This document shows positions 1-10,657 of a DNA stretch of 64,000 nucleotides, piece by piece. How positions within the stretch are numbered: the first letter of the stretch is position 1; every line of letters begins with the position of its first letter. The position numbers and the translations under genes are program-made. The DNA comes from Pseudoscleropodium purum (lineage: Eukaryota > Streptophyta > Bryopsida > Hypnales > Brachytheciaceae), in assembly GCA_963969395.1 (NCBI GenBank), contig OZ017799.1, positions 18,912,501 through 18,976,500 of the forward strand. The letters are read 5' to 3'. Below the pieces are notes generated by a model, which saw only the letters and a program-made list of their open reading frames with translations, was not told the DNA's origin and made no database searches.

Positions 1-1234
1 GTTATGTCTTGCTTTCTCAAATGTCACCAAAATTTCTCATAATACAATGAAACACAGTTTCACTACGGAACTTTGACGGCATGGTCAACTTTCTTATCTA
101 CTCATGACAGTGACGCATCCTTCTGGAACATCAATCCAGAGTCCCTTGACTCTCGATACTCATAACTTGATTAACCAAATCTTGGGAGCCCCTTTTGCTC
201 CGCAAGAAGGTGGGAGCCTCCAATGTTGCAACTTACAGAGTCCTTTGACTATCCAATCCAATCTCTCTCTAGGCACTTTGTGTCTCTTTTCAGCTAGCCA
301 ATGACTCACTTTAGGCTAAATTGACTAAAGATCTTGGAATTATTTCAATCTACAAGGGGGAATGGCTTGGAGCATCCCCACCGATCTTGTAAAATGGATG
401 AGTTGTTCAAGTTGGCATGAAAAACTACCCCACTAGGCTTGCAAAATGGATGACTTGTTTGTTGAATTGGCTTGCAAATGGAAATCAACTTGAAAATGGA
501 GGTATGTTTTTAGGCTTGCTCTTTGCTTTTAAAACAACTTGAGGCAAACATTTTGTCTTTGTGCAACTTTAGGGAAGTTGCTACATGATAGACAATTTTC
601 ACCTCCTACAATGTATTTCACCTCCCATGTGATGTATTTTAACTCCTATAGTATTGCTTAACATCATTGTTGATTTTGATTTTGTTGAGAATTTTGTTTG
701 ATTATGCACAAACCACCCAAAATTCAATGTTGCATTGCAAGCAAGTTTAGATTTGTATCACTTTATAGTAGTTCTAAATTGAAGATAGCATCTAAAGGTC
801 TTTCTAGCTAGAGGTGCAATTTTGAATAAGTGGTATTTAATTGAATCTTTTGTAACATAAACAACAATCAAACCAGACACAATATTCTTATAGGTGGAAC
901 ACACATTACTATGGTATTGAATTTGTCATTCATCTTTAGTTCAGAATCCATGTAAAAATGTCCATGTTGTGCAACACTTAAATGACAATTATCCATTAGC
1001 CATTCTCAAAAGAATTTTGTATTAATGTTAAGTTGTATGCTAAATTGGAGTTGGGTCCAATCAATTAGACCTTGAGGTTATCCAACCCAAATAGGACAAA
1101 ATGTACACTGATTAGGTGATGGAATAGAAGATTAAGCTTCATTGAATGGGGGAGCTTCATTCTAGGGAGTCAAGTGACTATATTTTGAAAGTTGGGATCC
1201 AAAGAAAGAAATTCGCATGCAACTTTAATTTCGT
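1..1234. other. AT-rich intergenic DNA, no gene
   Basis: I see no supportable gene. The short open frame at 104-304 has no recognisable domain. A phrase around AAAATGGATGA is repeated at about 386-425 and 439-477. The block at 365-420 is also similar, in inverted orientation, to 2330-2400 (AGAGCATC followed by CTTGTAAAATGG). These may be the decayed outer ends of an older transposon that encloses the two elements below, but that is inference. Confidence 0.5.
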
Positions 1235-1552
1235 TTGGATGGCCAATTTCATTAAAATGGCGGTATTCCATTAATTTGGTACTTTTAGTAGTTCAACAGC
1301 ACAATCTGAGCTATTTTTTTCCATACTAGAATCTATACTAGTACTAGATTTTTTAAATCTACAAATCTCCTAGATATCTGAAATTTATACTAATCCTAGA
1401 TTTTTCAGACTACTCAGTTTGATATCTATGTCAGTCCTTGATTTTTGAAATCTAAAACTGACCTAGATGTTAGTAATGTATACTTGTCCTACATGTCAAG
1501 GTGTGAAGATGGCACATAGAATACCGCCATTTTAATGAAATTTACCATTTGG
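1235..1552. mobile_element. MITE with perfect 24-bp inverted ends
   Basis: The 24 bases at 1245-1268 are the exact reverse complement of 1519-1542; each arm contains TTAAAATGGCGGTATTC in one orientation. With two mismatches the arms extend outward to ATGG (1239) and CCAT (1548), and TTGG lies directly outside on both sides (1235-1238, 1549-1552), a possible 4-bp target duplication. The interior holds about three degenerate units of roughly 50 bases built around CTAGATTTTT. There is no coding capacity, so this looks like a non-autonomous DNA transposon. I cannot assign a superfamily. Confidence 0.65.
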
Positions 1553-1633
1553 TTACAATATTAGATATAATGGGATTTTTACATCAAGTATTTTTACCTT
1601 GTTTAAGAGCATTTTTACCTTGCAAGTAGCCTC

Positions 1634-2284
1634 TTAACCCCTAAATGTCCAAGGCTTTTTTTGAGCTTCTAGGAATTTGCTCTAAATTGATCAAAAAGCT
1701 AACATTTTGATAAGTTGTGTCAAATTTTTTTGAATTGTAACCATACAAATACAAATTATATAGATATGTTAGAGGTCTCTTAGGAAATGAAAACATAAAA
1801 ATATCATTTACGGACTAAAAGATTATAATGTTTGACATGAAGGTGTCAAAACCGTGAAAATAATTTGAAGTCTTTCAATCCTCTTTTCACATGTCAAATC
1901 TAAAAAAATGGTCCCCAAAAAACTTGAGATTAAAGGACATAATATGCATGACTCCGATTAATTTATGGCTTCTCAAAATCTCTTCTACAATTTTTTTAAA
2001 TGCATTCCTATAGTGAATTTTTCTCCGAGATCTAATGTATTTGAGGCTCATTTCCAAGAGCTCTCAACACTATAGAAAGTCAAGATTGCAATGGACACCC
2101 TTGCACAAAATCCTAAATAGAAAAATCATAATCAATCATTTTCAAAATCAAATTTTTGATATTAGACTTCAAAAAGAATTTTTTGAAAATACAAACTTTT
2201 AAAAATATCAATTTGGTTAGGTTTTATATAACTTCAAAGTATTGTTGATACAAAAATTTGGTGCCTCATGCATTTAGGGGTTAA
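1634..2284. mobile_element. Candidate TTAA-flanked MITE (piggyBac-like)
   Basis: TTAA (1634-1637) is followed by CCCCTAAATG (1638-1647). At the other end CATTTAGGGG (2271-2280) is followed by TTAA (2281-2284). Perfect 10-bp inverted ends beginning CCC and flanked by TTAA are the signature of piggyBac-type (or Kolobok) elements. The 643-bp interior is AT-rich and codes for nothing, so it would be non-autonomous. A single further end of the same type, ATTTAGGGG then TTAA, lies near 26531-26543 without a visible partner. Confidence 0.5.
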
Positions 2285-3481
2285 GAAGTAATAGATGGGG
2301 CTATCCACATTCTTGTAGTATAGAATGTAAATGCTCCACTTGTTTTCAAGCCAAAAATTGCCCCCATTTTACAAGTTGAGTGTTGATGCTCTTAGGCCGG
2401 TTAATAATCTTATGTTCTTGGTAAACTTACTTCTCTATTCTTTTTACCCCAACAAAGTTCAAAGTAACATAATGTTGGAGTGTCCCTTTCTATAATCTAT
2501 AAAAATCTTTCTTTACCTTTGGAAAGTGTAATGTATATTTCAATGCCAAAAAAGACAAAGGAAGTGAGGGCCAATCTATTTACATGTACATATATCAAAA
2601 TTCTTTATTGCTAGCATGATATTTGGGATAACATACATTTCAACTCTATTACCACCCTTTCTCAATTTTTACTACATTTCAACTTTGCCATGCCATGCCC
2701 CTTTGTAACCCTAAATACTTTTTATTTCTAGCTCTAAAATTATTTCAATTCATCCAAATACTATTATTTCTTCTTAGACTAGTATATTGGCATCATAAAT
2801 GATGGTGACATGTTTTGCTTTTGCACTCAAGACGTCTCATCATTTTTGATAGATAATATAGTGAGTTGCATCTATGGAATAAACAAGAGTCCTACCTCTT
2901 CGAATTGCTTTCACAAGCGAAGTCTAACTTTCATTGTAAAAATGAAATTCCATTCCACCCAATTGAAATAACTCAAAATTTTTTTTGAGGCACCACAGAG
3001 CCAAATTGTACCATTTCAAATAAGTCTCTACTTTTGAAAATTCCTCTTTTCTAGTCAATTTTTTTTCACAAAAGATATTGATGAAATTGCCAAATTTGGA
3101 TGAAAAAAATATATGAATATAATTTTAAAATTTATATTTATGTTCAAAAAATTAATGAATTTAGAAATACATTGCTTCACCGTAATATTAATGATGGCCG
3201 TTTCGTCACTTCTTAAGAAAAAAATGAAAAAAAATGATCGCCCATCAGTGGGAACGGGTTTAGGTGGTCGCCCGGTCATGGGTGCAGTAGCCCTTGGGGG
3301 ATAATTAGTTCCTCAGAATACTCTCTCCATTGATCGCCAACTTTTCACTATGAAGCTATCGTGTCCGTCTTCATGAATTTTGAGGTTGTTGTCGACTTTT
3401 GCAATTTAATCAACGCTGCTGTTCATTCCGCAATTTCGCATTGCATCTATCTGTAAGTTTTTCAGGATTCTCAAGCCAGTG
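2285..3481. other. Intergenic DNA, no gene
   Basis: AT-rich throughout except for a short GC-rich patch near 3236-3300. Small open frames on both strands at 3055-3304 overlap each other and show no domain. From about 3300 the base composition rises toward the gene island, so the last 200 bases may belong to the promoter region of the downstream lpxB gene. Confidence 0.45.
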
Positions 3482-3955
3482 CAGGATTGCTGCTTTGTCT
3501 TTGCGCTTGAAATCGTTGCGGATCTCAAATTTCTCATCTACACTATGGTTTAGGGTTTAAGAGCTTGACTATGAATCGATCAAGTTGTTCGCCTTGCAAT
3601 CACACTATTGCGAATCCGATCGCATCGGTGTGGTCTCTTTTTACAGGACTTGGGTTTGACCATGCACCAGGTTCCCTCAATTTGATACACAGCAATCAGG
3701 GAACTGATTCTTGACTATCGCGCATTGCCAACATTGCTGATTTGTAGGTTGAGTGAATTCGTCGAGGTTCGATTTAGCGATCGTGTGCCTGGGGAAGCTG
3801 TGGATTGCTGTTTCTCTTTGAAATATCCATTGGGAGTACTAACCTCAATTTCTCATCTACACGGTGGTTTAGGATTTAAGAGCACGCCAATGTCAATGTC
3901 GGTCGCCTTACAATTTCATAATTGCGAATTCGGTCGCCTCAACACATGTATCGTG
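3482..3955 (+). repeat. Diverged duplication upstream of lpxB
   Basis: The segment at about 3482-3635 recurs at about 3801-3955. Shared landmarks, in order, are GGATTGCTG, TCTCATCTACAC, GGTTTAGG/ATTTAAGAGC and ATTGCGAAT. A second pair, around GCGCATTGCC, recurs at about 3703-3765 and 4165-4225. The copies carry many substitutions, so the duplication is old. It lies just 5' of the lpxB start and may duplicate promoter or 5'-UTR sequence. The 124-residue open frame at 3725-4099 runs through it and is not recognisable as a protein. Confidence 0.6.
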
Positions 3956-4271
3956 GGACCTGGAAGCCACTCTTTGATGTATGTCTCCTTGAAAAGCTAT
4001 CAGGAATCCCCTCAGCTTCAAGTGGATCTGGCTTCACACATTGAATCTACCCAAAAATATTCTTTATCTTTACATTCTAAAGCCTTCTATTTTTGGTAAA
4101 TGCTAGTGCATGAGAGGAGTTTTGTATCGATTCGGTACATAATCTGCTGTGAGTTTCTTGATGCAAATGATTCTTGAGTTTAGCGCATTGCCGGCATTGC
4201 CGAAATATGATTTGAGTGATTGTTGATTTGGCAAAGGGTTTGAGCTAACAGAGGAAAGGAGAGCGTTCTTC

Positions 4272-7200
4272 ATGTGGCGACACGGGTGTCTGTCCCTGAA
4301 AAGGTCAGTTGGAGAATGGAGGATCGCAGCTACATATCCGCGGGTTAGGGCTCCTTTGTCGACCGTGGCAACTGAAGATGGTGTAGAGGAGTTTAGGGTT
4401 TTTATCGTGGCAGGGGAGCCTTCTGGAGATGTCATTGGGAGTCGCCTTATGAATTCTCTGCGGCGCTTGTCTCCCAAGCCATTGCGGTTTGCGGGAGTTG
4501 GCGGGTAATGCACTTGTGCTTTTCCTTGTTTTGTGCTTTCTGAATGTACATTTTCTTAGTAGAGGATCTTGCTTTTTTTCCGAAGTCTCGTTGACAAGGT
4601 TTTGTAATGCAAGCAGAGCTACTATGGAGAAGGAGGGGTTGAAGTCTGCATTCAAGATGGAGGACATCACTGTCATGGGTGCAGCTGAACTTTTTCCTCA
4701 CATGTTTCGCATTTGGGTAACGACTCAATCTTTCAGTAATTTGTAACAAATATGAGCTGACACGCAGTTTCCAGTTGTTCATTTAATGTTTTTGCTTACT
4801 TTGGATGATGTCCTTGAGAATATTATCTGCATAGTTCTGAATTTTGTTTTTTTCTCACGCAACCGATTGTATCATCGAAATGATATTCTGGTTACGTAGA
4901 GAGGTTCTGTGAGGTCCTATGCTCAGACTAGTCACAGATAATTGTCACCTTCTGGTTAGCATGAACACTGGATAGATGTGTATTAGGTGCCAAAGTTTGT
5001 GTTGACGACTGGTCATCTATGTTCTGTTGTGTATCAGCGGCGGCTCCGGCAGACTGTTTCAGTTGCCATAGATTTTGAGCCCCATGTAGTGGTCACAGTG
5101 GACGCCAAAGGGTTCTCTTTCCGTGTGCTTCGCAGTCTGACTGGTAATGATCACTCCAGAAATGGGCGGGGTTCTTTGTTTTGGCACTGCTTGATACAGC
5201 TACTCTTTTTGTCTTGCCTTGTCTCAGGATTTAGTATTTAGAATACGCTACATAAAAATGGTGTGTACAGAAGTTTCTGAAGAAGTGCAGCCAAACTTCT
5301 GATATGCTAACAAGTGTGATTCATGTGTCATTCCTTGTCTGCGTTCGAAGAAACGTTTTTTTGTTCTGCACCTTTGAGAGTTTCCGTTCATATTGTTAAG
5401 AAGGTCAACACTGCTGCTTGATGTGTTGCAGCCGCGTACGAGAAGAATAAAAAGCAACCACCCTTCTTAGTGCACTATGTGGCACCGTCGTATTGGGCAT
5501 GGAAAGGAGGGGATGCGAGGCTGGACAGTTTAAAAGAATTTGTGGACCACCTTCTGTGTATCTTGCCCTTTGAAGCCCCGATGTGCAAAGCTCATGGTGT
5601 GGGAGCAACTTTTGTCGGACATCCTGTACTGGAAGACGTCTACATGAATGTCTCTGTACGGGCCTCCTGGTACCTGAACCCTCATGCGTGAATCTGTTTG
5701 AGTGCTCTTATATAATCTCTTGATTTCTTATGCTTAGGGTTGCTGTCCGTTTGCTCTGGCCATAAACGCCAAGCGCATGGTGAGCAGTTCCTTTGGGAGG
5801 ATTTAGAATTGTGGTAGAGAAATCGATGGTATATTAGTGATTTCCGGATGTCAGTTCAATCAGAATTATATGAGACATTTGCTTCGGTACTTGTGATTTC
5901 GAGTGGCGATCTTATAGATCGTTTTTGCTAGTCTTCCTTTCCACTGGGTGACTGGTGTTGTGAGGTAGAACATGTGATGTTCCTAGGTCGATCCATGAAT
6001 TGAGACTTCGGTAATGTGGGCATCTGGTCATTTCGCAAGGTTCGAGGCTGGCAGCAGTCACAGTAGCCCTTAAACCTTCAGGATATTAATTCAAGAGTGA
6101 GCTTTATTTCAGCTTTGGAACCGGATCTGAGGGTCGTAGTGCAATGTGCAGAGTGGAGATAACAGTACACACAGGAATTGGGGGATACAGGGGTTTGGAA
6201 ACAAATTTCGAGATAAACACGGATTGAGGCCCGGTATGTGCTTTCCAAAAATGCTCTCGTATTGACTGTTTGTCAATACATTTGAATTTGACTTGTTGCA
6301 TATTTTGGTAAGAGTATTGCCAGCCTGTGATTGTGGCATCTCAAAGTAGATGCTTGTGTATGGAATATTGTACATGTGATGATTCGAAGCGGTGACGGGA
6401 GTGGTGATCATTACAGGATCTTTAAATATTATTTGTGAAGATGGTTTTCGACCATGTGAAGATCCTTATAGAATACATTGTAGGTGAACGTATTATGCTT
6501 TTTGACCCACTTGTGGTACATTTGCAGAGGCAAAAGTCATCAGTGTTTTGCCAGGGAGTCGCATACAAGAAGTGAAGCGCATGCTACCACTTTTTAGGAA
6601 TTCCATGTATCGTCTAGCTGAAGATTACCCGCATATTGCAGCCGTAATACCAACGCCTCAGAGTTCTATTGTCACGAATATGGTGCAAGAATCTGCATCG
6701 AGATGGGAAGTTCCTGTTTTAGTTCTTCCTGCTGCTTCAGATCTTGAAAAGTACGATGCTTTTGCTGTAAGTTTCAGGTCCTACCTGCTATTGTTTCAGT
6801 AGTATTATACGAATATTACAGCGTCCGTGTACCACATGTTGCTTGTGGCTCTTCTTAGCTATAATTCTAATTGGATGTCACTAAGTTTGTAGTTCATCTG
6901 GTATTCGGGAATCAGGGTTCATCTTGTAGAGCACAGATTTCAAATTTCGATGAAGTGTTGCTCATTTGATACTATCAATGTCATGTTCTCGGAAAATATA
7001 CAGAACCTATTTGAGGAAGCCGCCTACGTTGTGATGGATCTCAATGCAGTTGCTTCTATAAGTTGCCTGTATTAGATTGAGTTACGTTTGAAATCTCAAT
7101 ATGCTGGGCAGCTTAATGACATCTTTTCCCCTTTCTCTTCAGGCAAGCAATGCAGGGCTGTGCACGTCGGGGACAGCCGTCATGCAACTATTGCTAGCGC

Positions 7201-7734
7201 GAGTCCCAAGCGTGGTAGCATACCGTGCAAACCCAATCACAGAGTGGCTGATCAAATCACGGACAAAGTTGGAGTACATTTCTCTTCCCAACATCCTCTT
7301 GAATTCACCTGTGGTTCCTGAGGCTCTTTTTGGCGAATGCACACCTGAGCGACTTACTTCTCTACTTAAGTAAGTAAAGCTGTCTAAATATTTTGCTTTG
7401 TTGCTTCATGTACGTATTGTTAAATGGGTTTTGCTTTAGTATAAAAGTGCTGGTGCTGCGTAATAGGATTTGTATCCGATTAAATTTTGAAAGAGGTTTG
7501 TTTCCACTCAGGCAAGCACTGGAGGATCAGAGAATGCAGGAGCTACAACGGACTGCAGCTGAGCAGGTCTTGTCTATGTTAGCTCCTCCAAGCAGCAGTT
7601 TTCTGCAATCTAGTAACGCATCTCTTACAGTGGCAGACGAACATAGCCAAAAACCAAGTATGGCTGCTGCAGCTACTATATTAGAATTTTTCGGCCTTCT
7701 CGAGAGTTCAAAGAAACCTCCCATTTCGTACTAA
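4272..7734 (+). CDS. lpxB: Lipid-A-disaccharide synthase, plant mitochondrial type (split gene)
   Basis: LpxB is a GT19 glycosyltransferase that joins UDP-2,3-diacylglucosamine and lipid X into the lipid A disaccharide; plant homologues act in mitochondria. Exons read by eye: 4272-4504 (basic, Ser/Arg-rich leader, then VAGEPSGD), 4617-4716 (DITVMGAAELFPH), 5038-5143 (PHVVVTVDAKGFSFR), 5432 to about 5640-5690 (HYVAPSYWAWKGG, CILPFE, GATFVGHPVLED), 6528-6766 (VLPGSRIQEVKRMLP), 7143-7369 (GLCTSGT, ISLPNILL, PEALF) and 7512-7734. Reading phase is continuous across exons 1-4 and 5-7. The exon 4/5 junction is unresolved and a small exon may be missing there. The N-terminal 35 residues resemble a mitochondrial presequence. 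The motifs are diagnostic of LpxB. The gene ends 180 bases before the convergent GHR gene. Confidence 0.93.
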
Positions 7735-7914
7735 ATGTATCAGCAATTTCCCTTATCTCAATCATGGTCTTGGTATAATTTTCACAACCCTTTGCCTCAA
7801 TACCAAAAAACGTTCTTCATGCATTGGAATACGTGTACCCGGAAGGCCAACAGGAAGCTTTATTCCTCAACAGAAAAATTGTTCGATTGATACAGTCGTT
7901 GCGAGGTTGCCCTC

Positions 7915-8883
7915 TTACGCAGATCGCTTTGAAAACCGGTCCCGGTCGTGGGGTGCGGAGTAATCGATCGTCTGACCCACGGGGACAATACCACAGGGGT
8001 TGAGAGAAGGATGACTACCATAGTAATGATTCTTATTGTGATACATGTTCACAGTCCCACCAATGCCAGGAACCTGAAACAAGTCCTTGGTGTAATTGAA
8101 CAGATTGGGATACTCACGAATCAGCTTCTTGTTCGTCTTGAAGTGAACAAAGTAAACCTCATCAAACCGGATGAACGTCATGAACAAGCGAATATCAGCT
8201 TCAGTCAATTGATCTCCAGCAATGTACCGTTGTTTTGACAGAATCTCTTCACACTTGTCCAGGGCTTCGAAAAGCTCGTGGAACGCTTCTTCATAAGGCT
8301 TCTGCTTGCTGGCGAATCCACAACGGTAGACGCCGTTGTTGATGGCATTGTAAGACCAACCGTTAACCTCTTCAATGCTTGAAATCAAATGCTTTGGGAA
8401 GAGATTCACCTCGGGATGCTTCGCCACTTCGTTGAACTCGTCGTTCAACATTTTGGTGATCTCCGAACTTTCGTTGTTGACAATCCGGTTGGTTCGTTTG
8501 TCCCACAGGACTGGGACAGTGAACGGGCCGGGGTAGGCAGTGCTCGCAATCTCGTAAAGCTCTCTCACAGACTTCGCATGGTAGAGGGGATCCACTGTTG
8601 CGCCGTGGACGTCGTGTTCTCCGTCCTTGAGAAACATCCAGCCATGGTGATGGTCGACGCGGGGTTTGGTGGCTTCCCACTTGGGTTTCGTCACCGAGAC
8701 GCCGATGGCGTGCTCCAGGCCCTTGAGTTTTAGAAAGGCCAGGCAACGTGACGCCCAGGGGCATGCGAAGGAGATGTAGAGGTGGTAGCGACCTGCTTCG
8801 GCTGGAAACTCGGCTCCGGGCTTGCGAGAGACGAAGTGCCGAAATTGGGACTCCCTTCGCTGAAACTCACCGTTGTGTCCCAT
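7915..8883 (-). CDS. Glutathionyl-hydroquinone reductase (Xi-class GST, ECM4/YqjG type)
   Basis: Intronless, 322 residues from the first ATG (complement of 8881-8883). An in-frame TTG lies three codons upstream, but no earlier ATG exists in this frame. Family enzymes reduce glutathionyl-hydroquinones to hydroquinones and free GSH-bound products. The thioredoxin-like N-terminal half has the catalytic Cys in SFACPWASR (about residue 41), followed by VPVLWDK and the GSH-binding VNNESSEI. The all-alpha C-terminal half carries [19 protein letters not shown] and ends with [17 protein letters not shown], both hallmarks of this class. Length is typical. No transit peptide is evident in this frame, so a cytosolic location is likely. 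The gene converges on lpxB. Codon use is GC-rich compared with surrounding non-coding DNA. Confidence 0.93.
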   Translation of the reverse strand: MGHNGEFQRRESQFRHFVSRKPGAEFPAEAGRYHLYISFACPWASRCLAFLKLKGLEHAIGVSVTKPKWEATKPRVDHHHGWMFLKDGEHDVHGATVDPLYHAKSVRELYEIASTAYPGPFTVPVLWDKRTNRIVNNESSEITKMLNDEFNEVAKHPEVNLFPKHLISSIEEVNGWSYNAINNGVYRCGFASKQKPYEEAFHELFEALDKCEEILSKQRYIAGDQLTEADIRLFMTFIRFDEVYFVHFKTNKKLIREYPNLFNYTKDLFQVPGIGGTVNMYHNKNHYYGSHPSLNPCGIVPVGQTIDYSAPHDRDRFSKRSA

Positions 8884-9990
8884 CTTATGCAACGAAGTCC
8901 TCGGAATGGCACTTTGGGAGGTTCTCTTTTCGTGGATCCTGCACTCAATAACAACATCAGCAAGGAAGGAGAAGACACCGTTCGTCTATGCAAAACCAGC
9001 AGTCTGCACAGTTATGAAGATTGCATCCCGACGCCAACATCCTCCCCTACAGTTTCGGAATGCTACCACAACCCTTGTTTAACACTAAAGAACAGTATTT
9101 ATTGAGGATCAAGTAGTTCACAACTGAACTCTAATTACAGAGCGTGTGCAGAATATTCTGCATCGTCGACAGATCTTACGCTTTACATTAAGGGACATCA
9201 ATGGCAGTTGATAATTAGCAGAGACTAAGGCAATGAAGAAGGAACGTAGGCTCCGTAAACTGTATTAGACTTTCCAAAAAACAACCCAACCCGGTTACTT
9301 ATCGTACCCTAGCCATGAACTGCGCACTGCCAAATACTGTGCACATGAACGGAGAATGGAGTGGAAATGAAGAACCCTATAACATTTACACAACAGAAAC
9401 CATAAAAGCCCAGTAGTGAATCCTCCAAAGAAGAGAGTTTTTGTAACACTGTTTTCTGGTGCCTCAAACGTAATTGAACATTGAAAAAACTCTACAACTT
9501 GTTTACAATGTGTTTACAAGCAACGAAATTCAATTTGTGATCTCACTGGCCATCAAAACTTTCATTGCTCACTGACTTCTTCAGCACACGATAATCATGT
9601 CCTTTTTCATCCCCAAAAAACTCTTCTCAAATATACCTCACTGGATGTCCTTAAAAAGCATGACGTGGATATGTTGAAAACAATATTCCAAGGGCATGTG
9701 CCTCTTCACAACTCACTAATTAAACACCCCAACAATTGTTTTCTTAGAACTTAAGAAATCTGTGATGTATTTTACACTAACACAAGTGAAATATGCACGG
9801 TAAGTGGCTTGGGCACGATATCCATGTTAAGATATGACAAGATAGACTTAACGAGGATCTCAGGGAGAGAAGAGTCGCCATGGCACACAGAAGAGCCACA
9901 GCGATATTGCAATTAGCAGCACAACGAATCTGGCCGGCGGGAGAGAGCGCGCAACACTGACGACGAAGATATATACGAGTCAAACCTTCA
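8884..9990. other. Upstream region of GHR and gene-poor DNA
   Basis: The first 120 bases are presumably promoter and 5'-UTR of the minus-strand GHR gene; open frames here on the plus strand (8748-9105) are antisense shadows. From about 9120 to 9770 I see no coding signal on either strand. Confidence 0.4.
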
Positions 9991-10652
9991 CCTGCGAGTG
10001 CCACCGTACCGACACCCGACCGAGGTAATTCCAAACCCAATACTGCTACTCCATAGCTCACAGAAGCGACCATTGTCGTAAGACAAAATTTCAAAGAAAA
10101 GGGCACTTTCTGAGCCTGTCTAGGACAACAATCTGTTTCAATCTTAGTTTTGAGAGTTTTGTACACTTGGATGTCTCACAGTTTTCGCTCTCAACACGCC
10201 ACTTGGATTCACAAGTATGAAACCATTCTGTTGCAATCTCTCACGGACACGACGAGATTGTGCAAAACTTGCGTAAGTTGGAAAGGAATTACTAACCTGC
10301 ACGGGCTCAAGGTCTCGCACTTCAAGGAAGCGATCTGGATGTTGGATTATGTGAGAGCAAACTCGCGGAGACTAAGGTAATGGCAAGACGGACATTCTGC
10401 GGAAGCGTTTGAATTTGGAGTAAGATTTGAGGAAAGGACGAGGACAGCTTCCTTCCTTCAGTGGCGGCGAGATTCATAAGCTTCGTAGTGTGCTGCTTGA
10501 AAAGCTTTTTTCGAGCGAAGTGTGAGTCGGCATTGGCTGGAGCATCGACAGAGTCGTAGCGGTGGAGCATCAGGGTGAGCAGCTGGTGATTCTTCTTTTG
10601 GGGTGTTGACACTTGTCCTGCTCACAACAGTTTGCCTATTGGCGGACACCAT
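9991..10652 (-). CDS. Unidentified split gene or gene fragment
   Basis: GC content rises sharply, and two minus-strand blocks look like exons. Block A (about 10371-10297) lies between an AG and CAG/GTTAGT and reads SHIIQHPDRFLEVRDLEPVQ. Block B (about 10119-9991) follows CTAG and ends CGCAG/GTGAAG, reading ESALFFEILSYDNGRFCELW. The two join in phase. An upstream piece starting at an ATG at 10652 (MVSANRQTV, then a possible GT donor) could be the first exon. An alternative frame (LSSSFPQILLQIQTLPQNVR) is also open across 10612-10390. I recognise no family. The ATG lies six bases from the TTAA end of the next element, so the 5' part may have been cut off by an insertion. Confidence 0.28.
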
Positions 10653-10657
10653 GAAAC

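Noticed and set aside
104..304. 66-codon plus-strand frame
   Set aside because: No domain, no splice context and AT-rich surroundings.
4103..4782. Several minus-strand frames of 111-136 codons
   Set aside because: They are antisense to lpxB exons 1-2, which carry the conserved motifs.
8372..8764. Minus-strand 130-codon and plus-strand 114-codon frames
   Set aside because: They are shadows of the clearly conserved GHR coding sequence in other frames.
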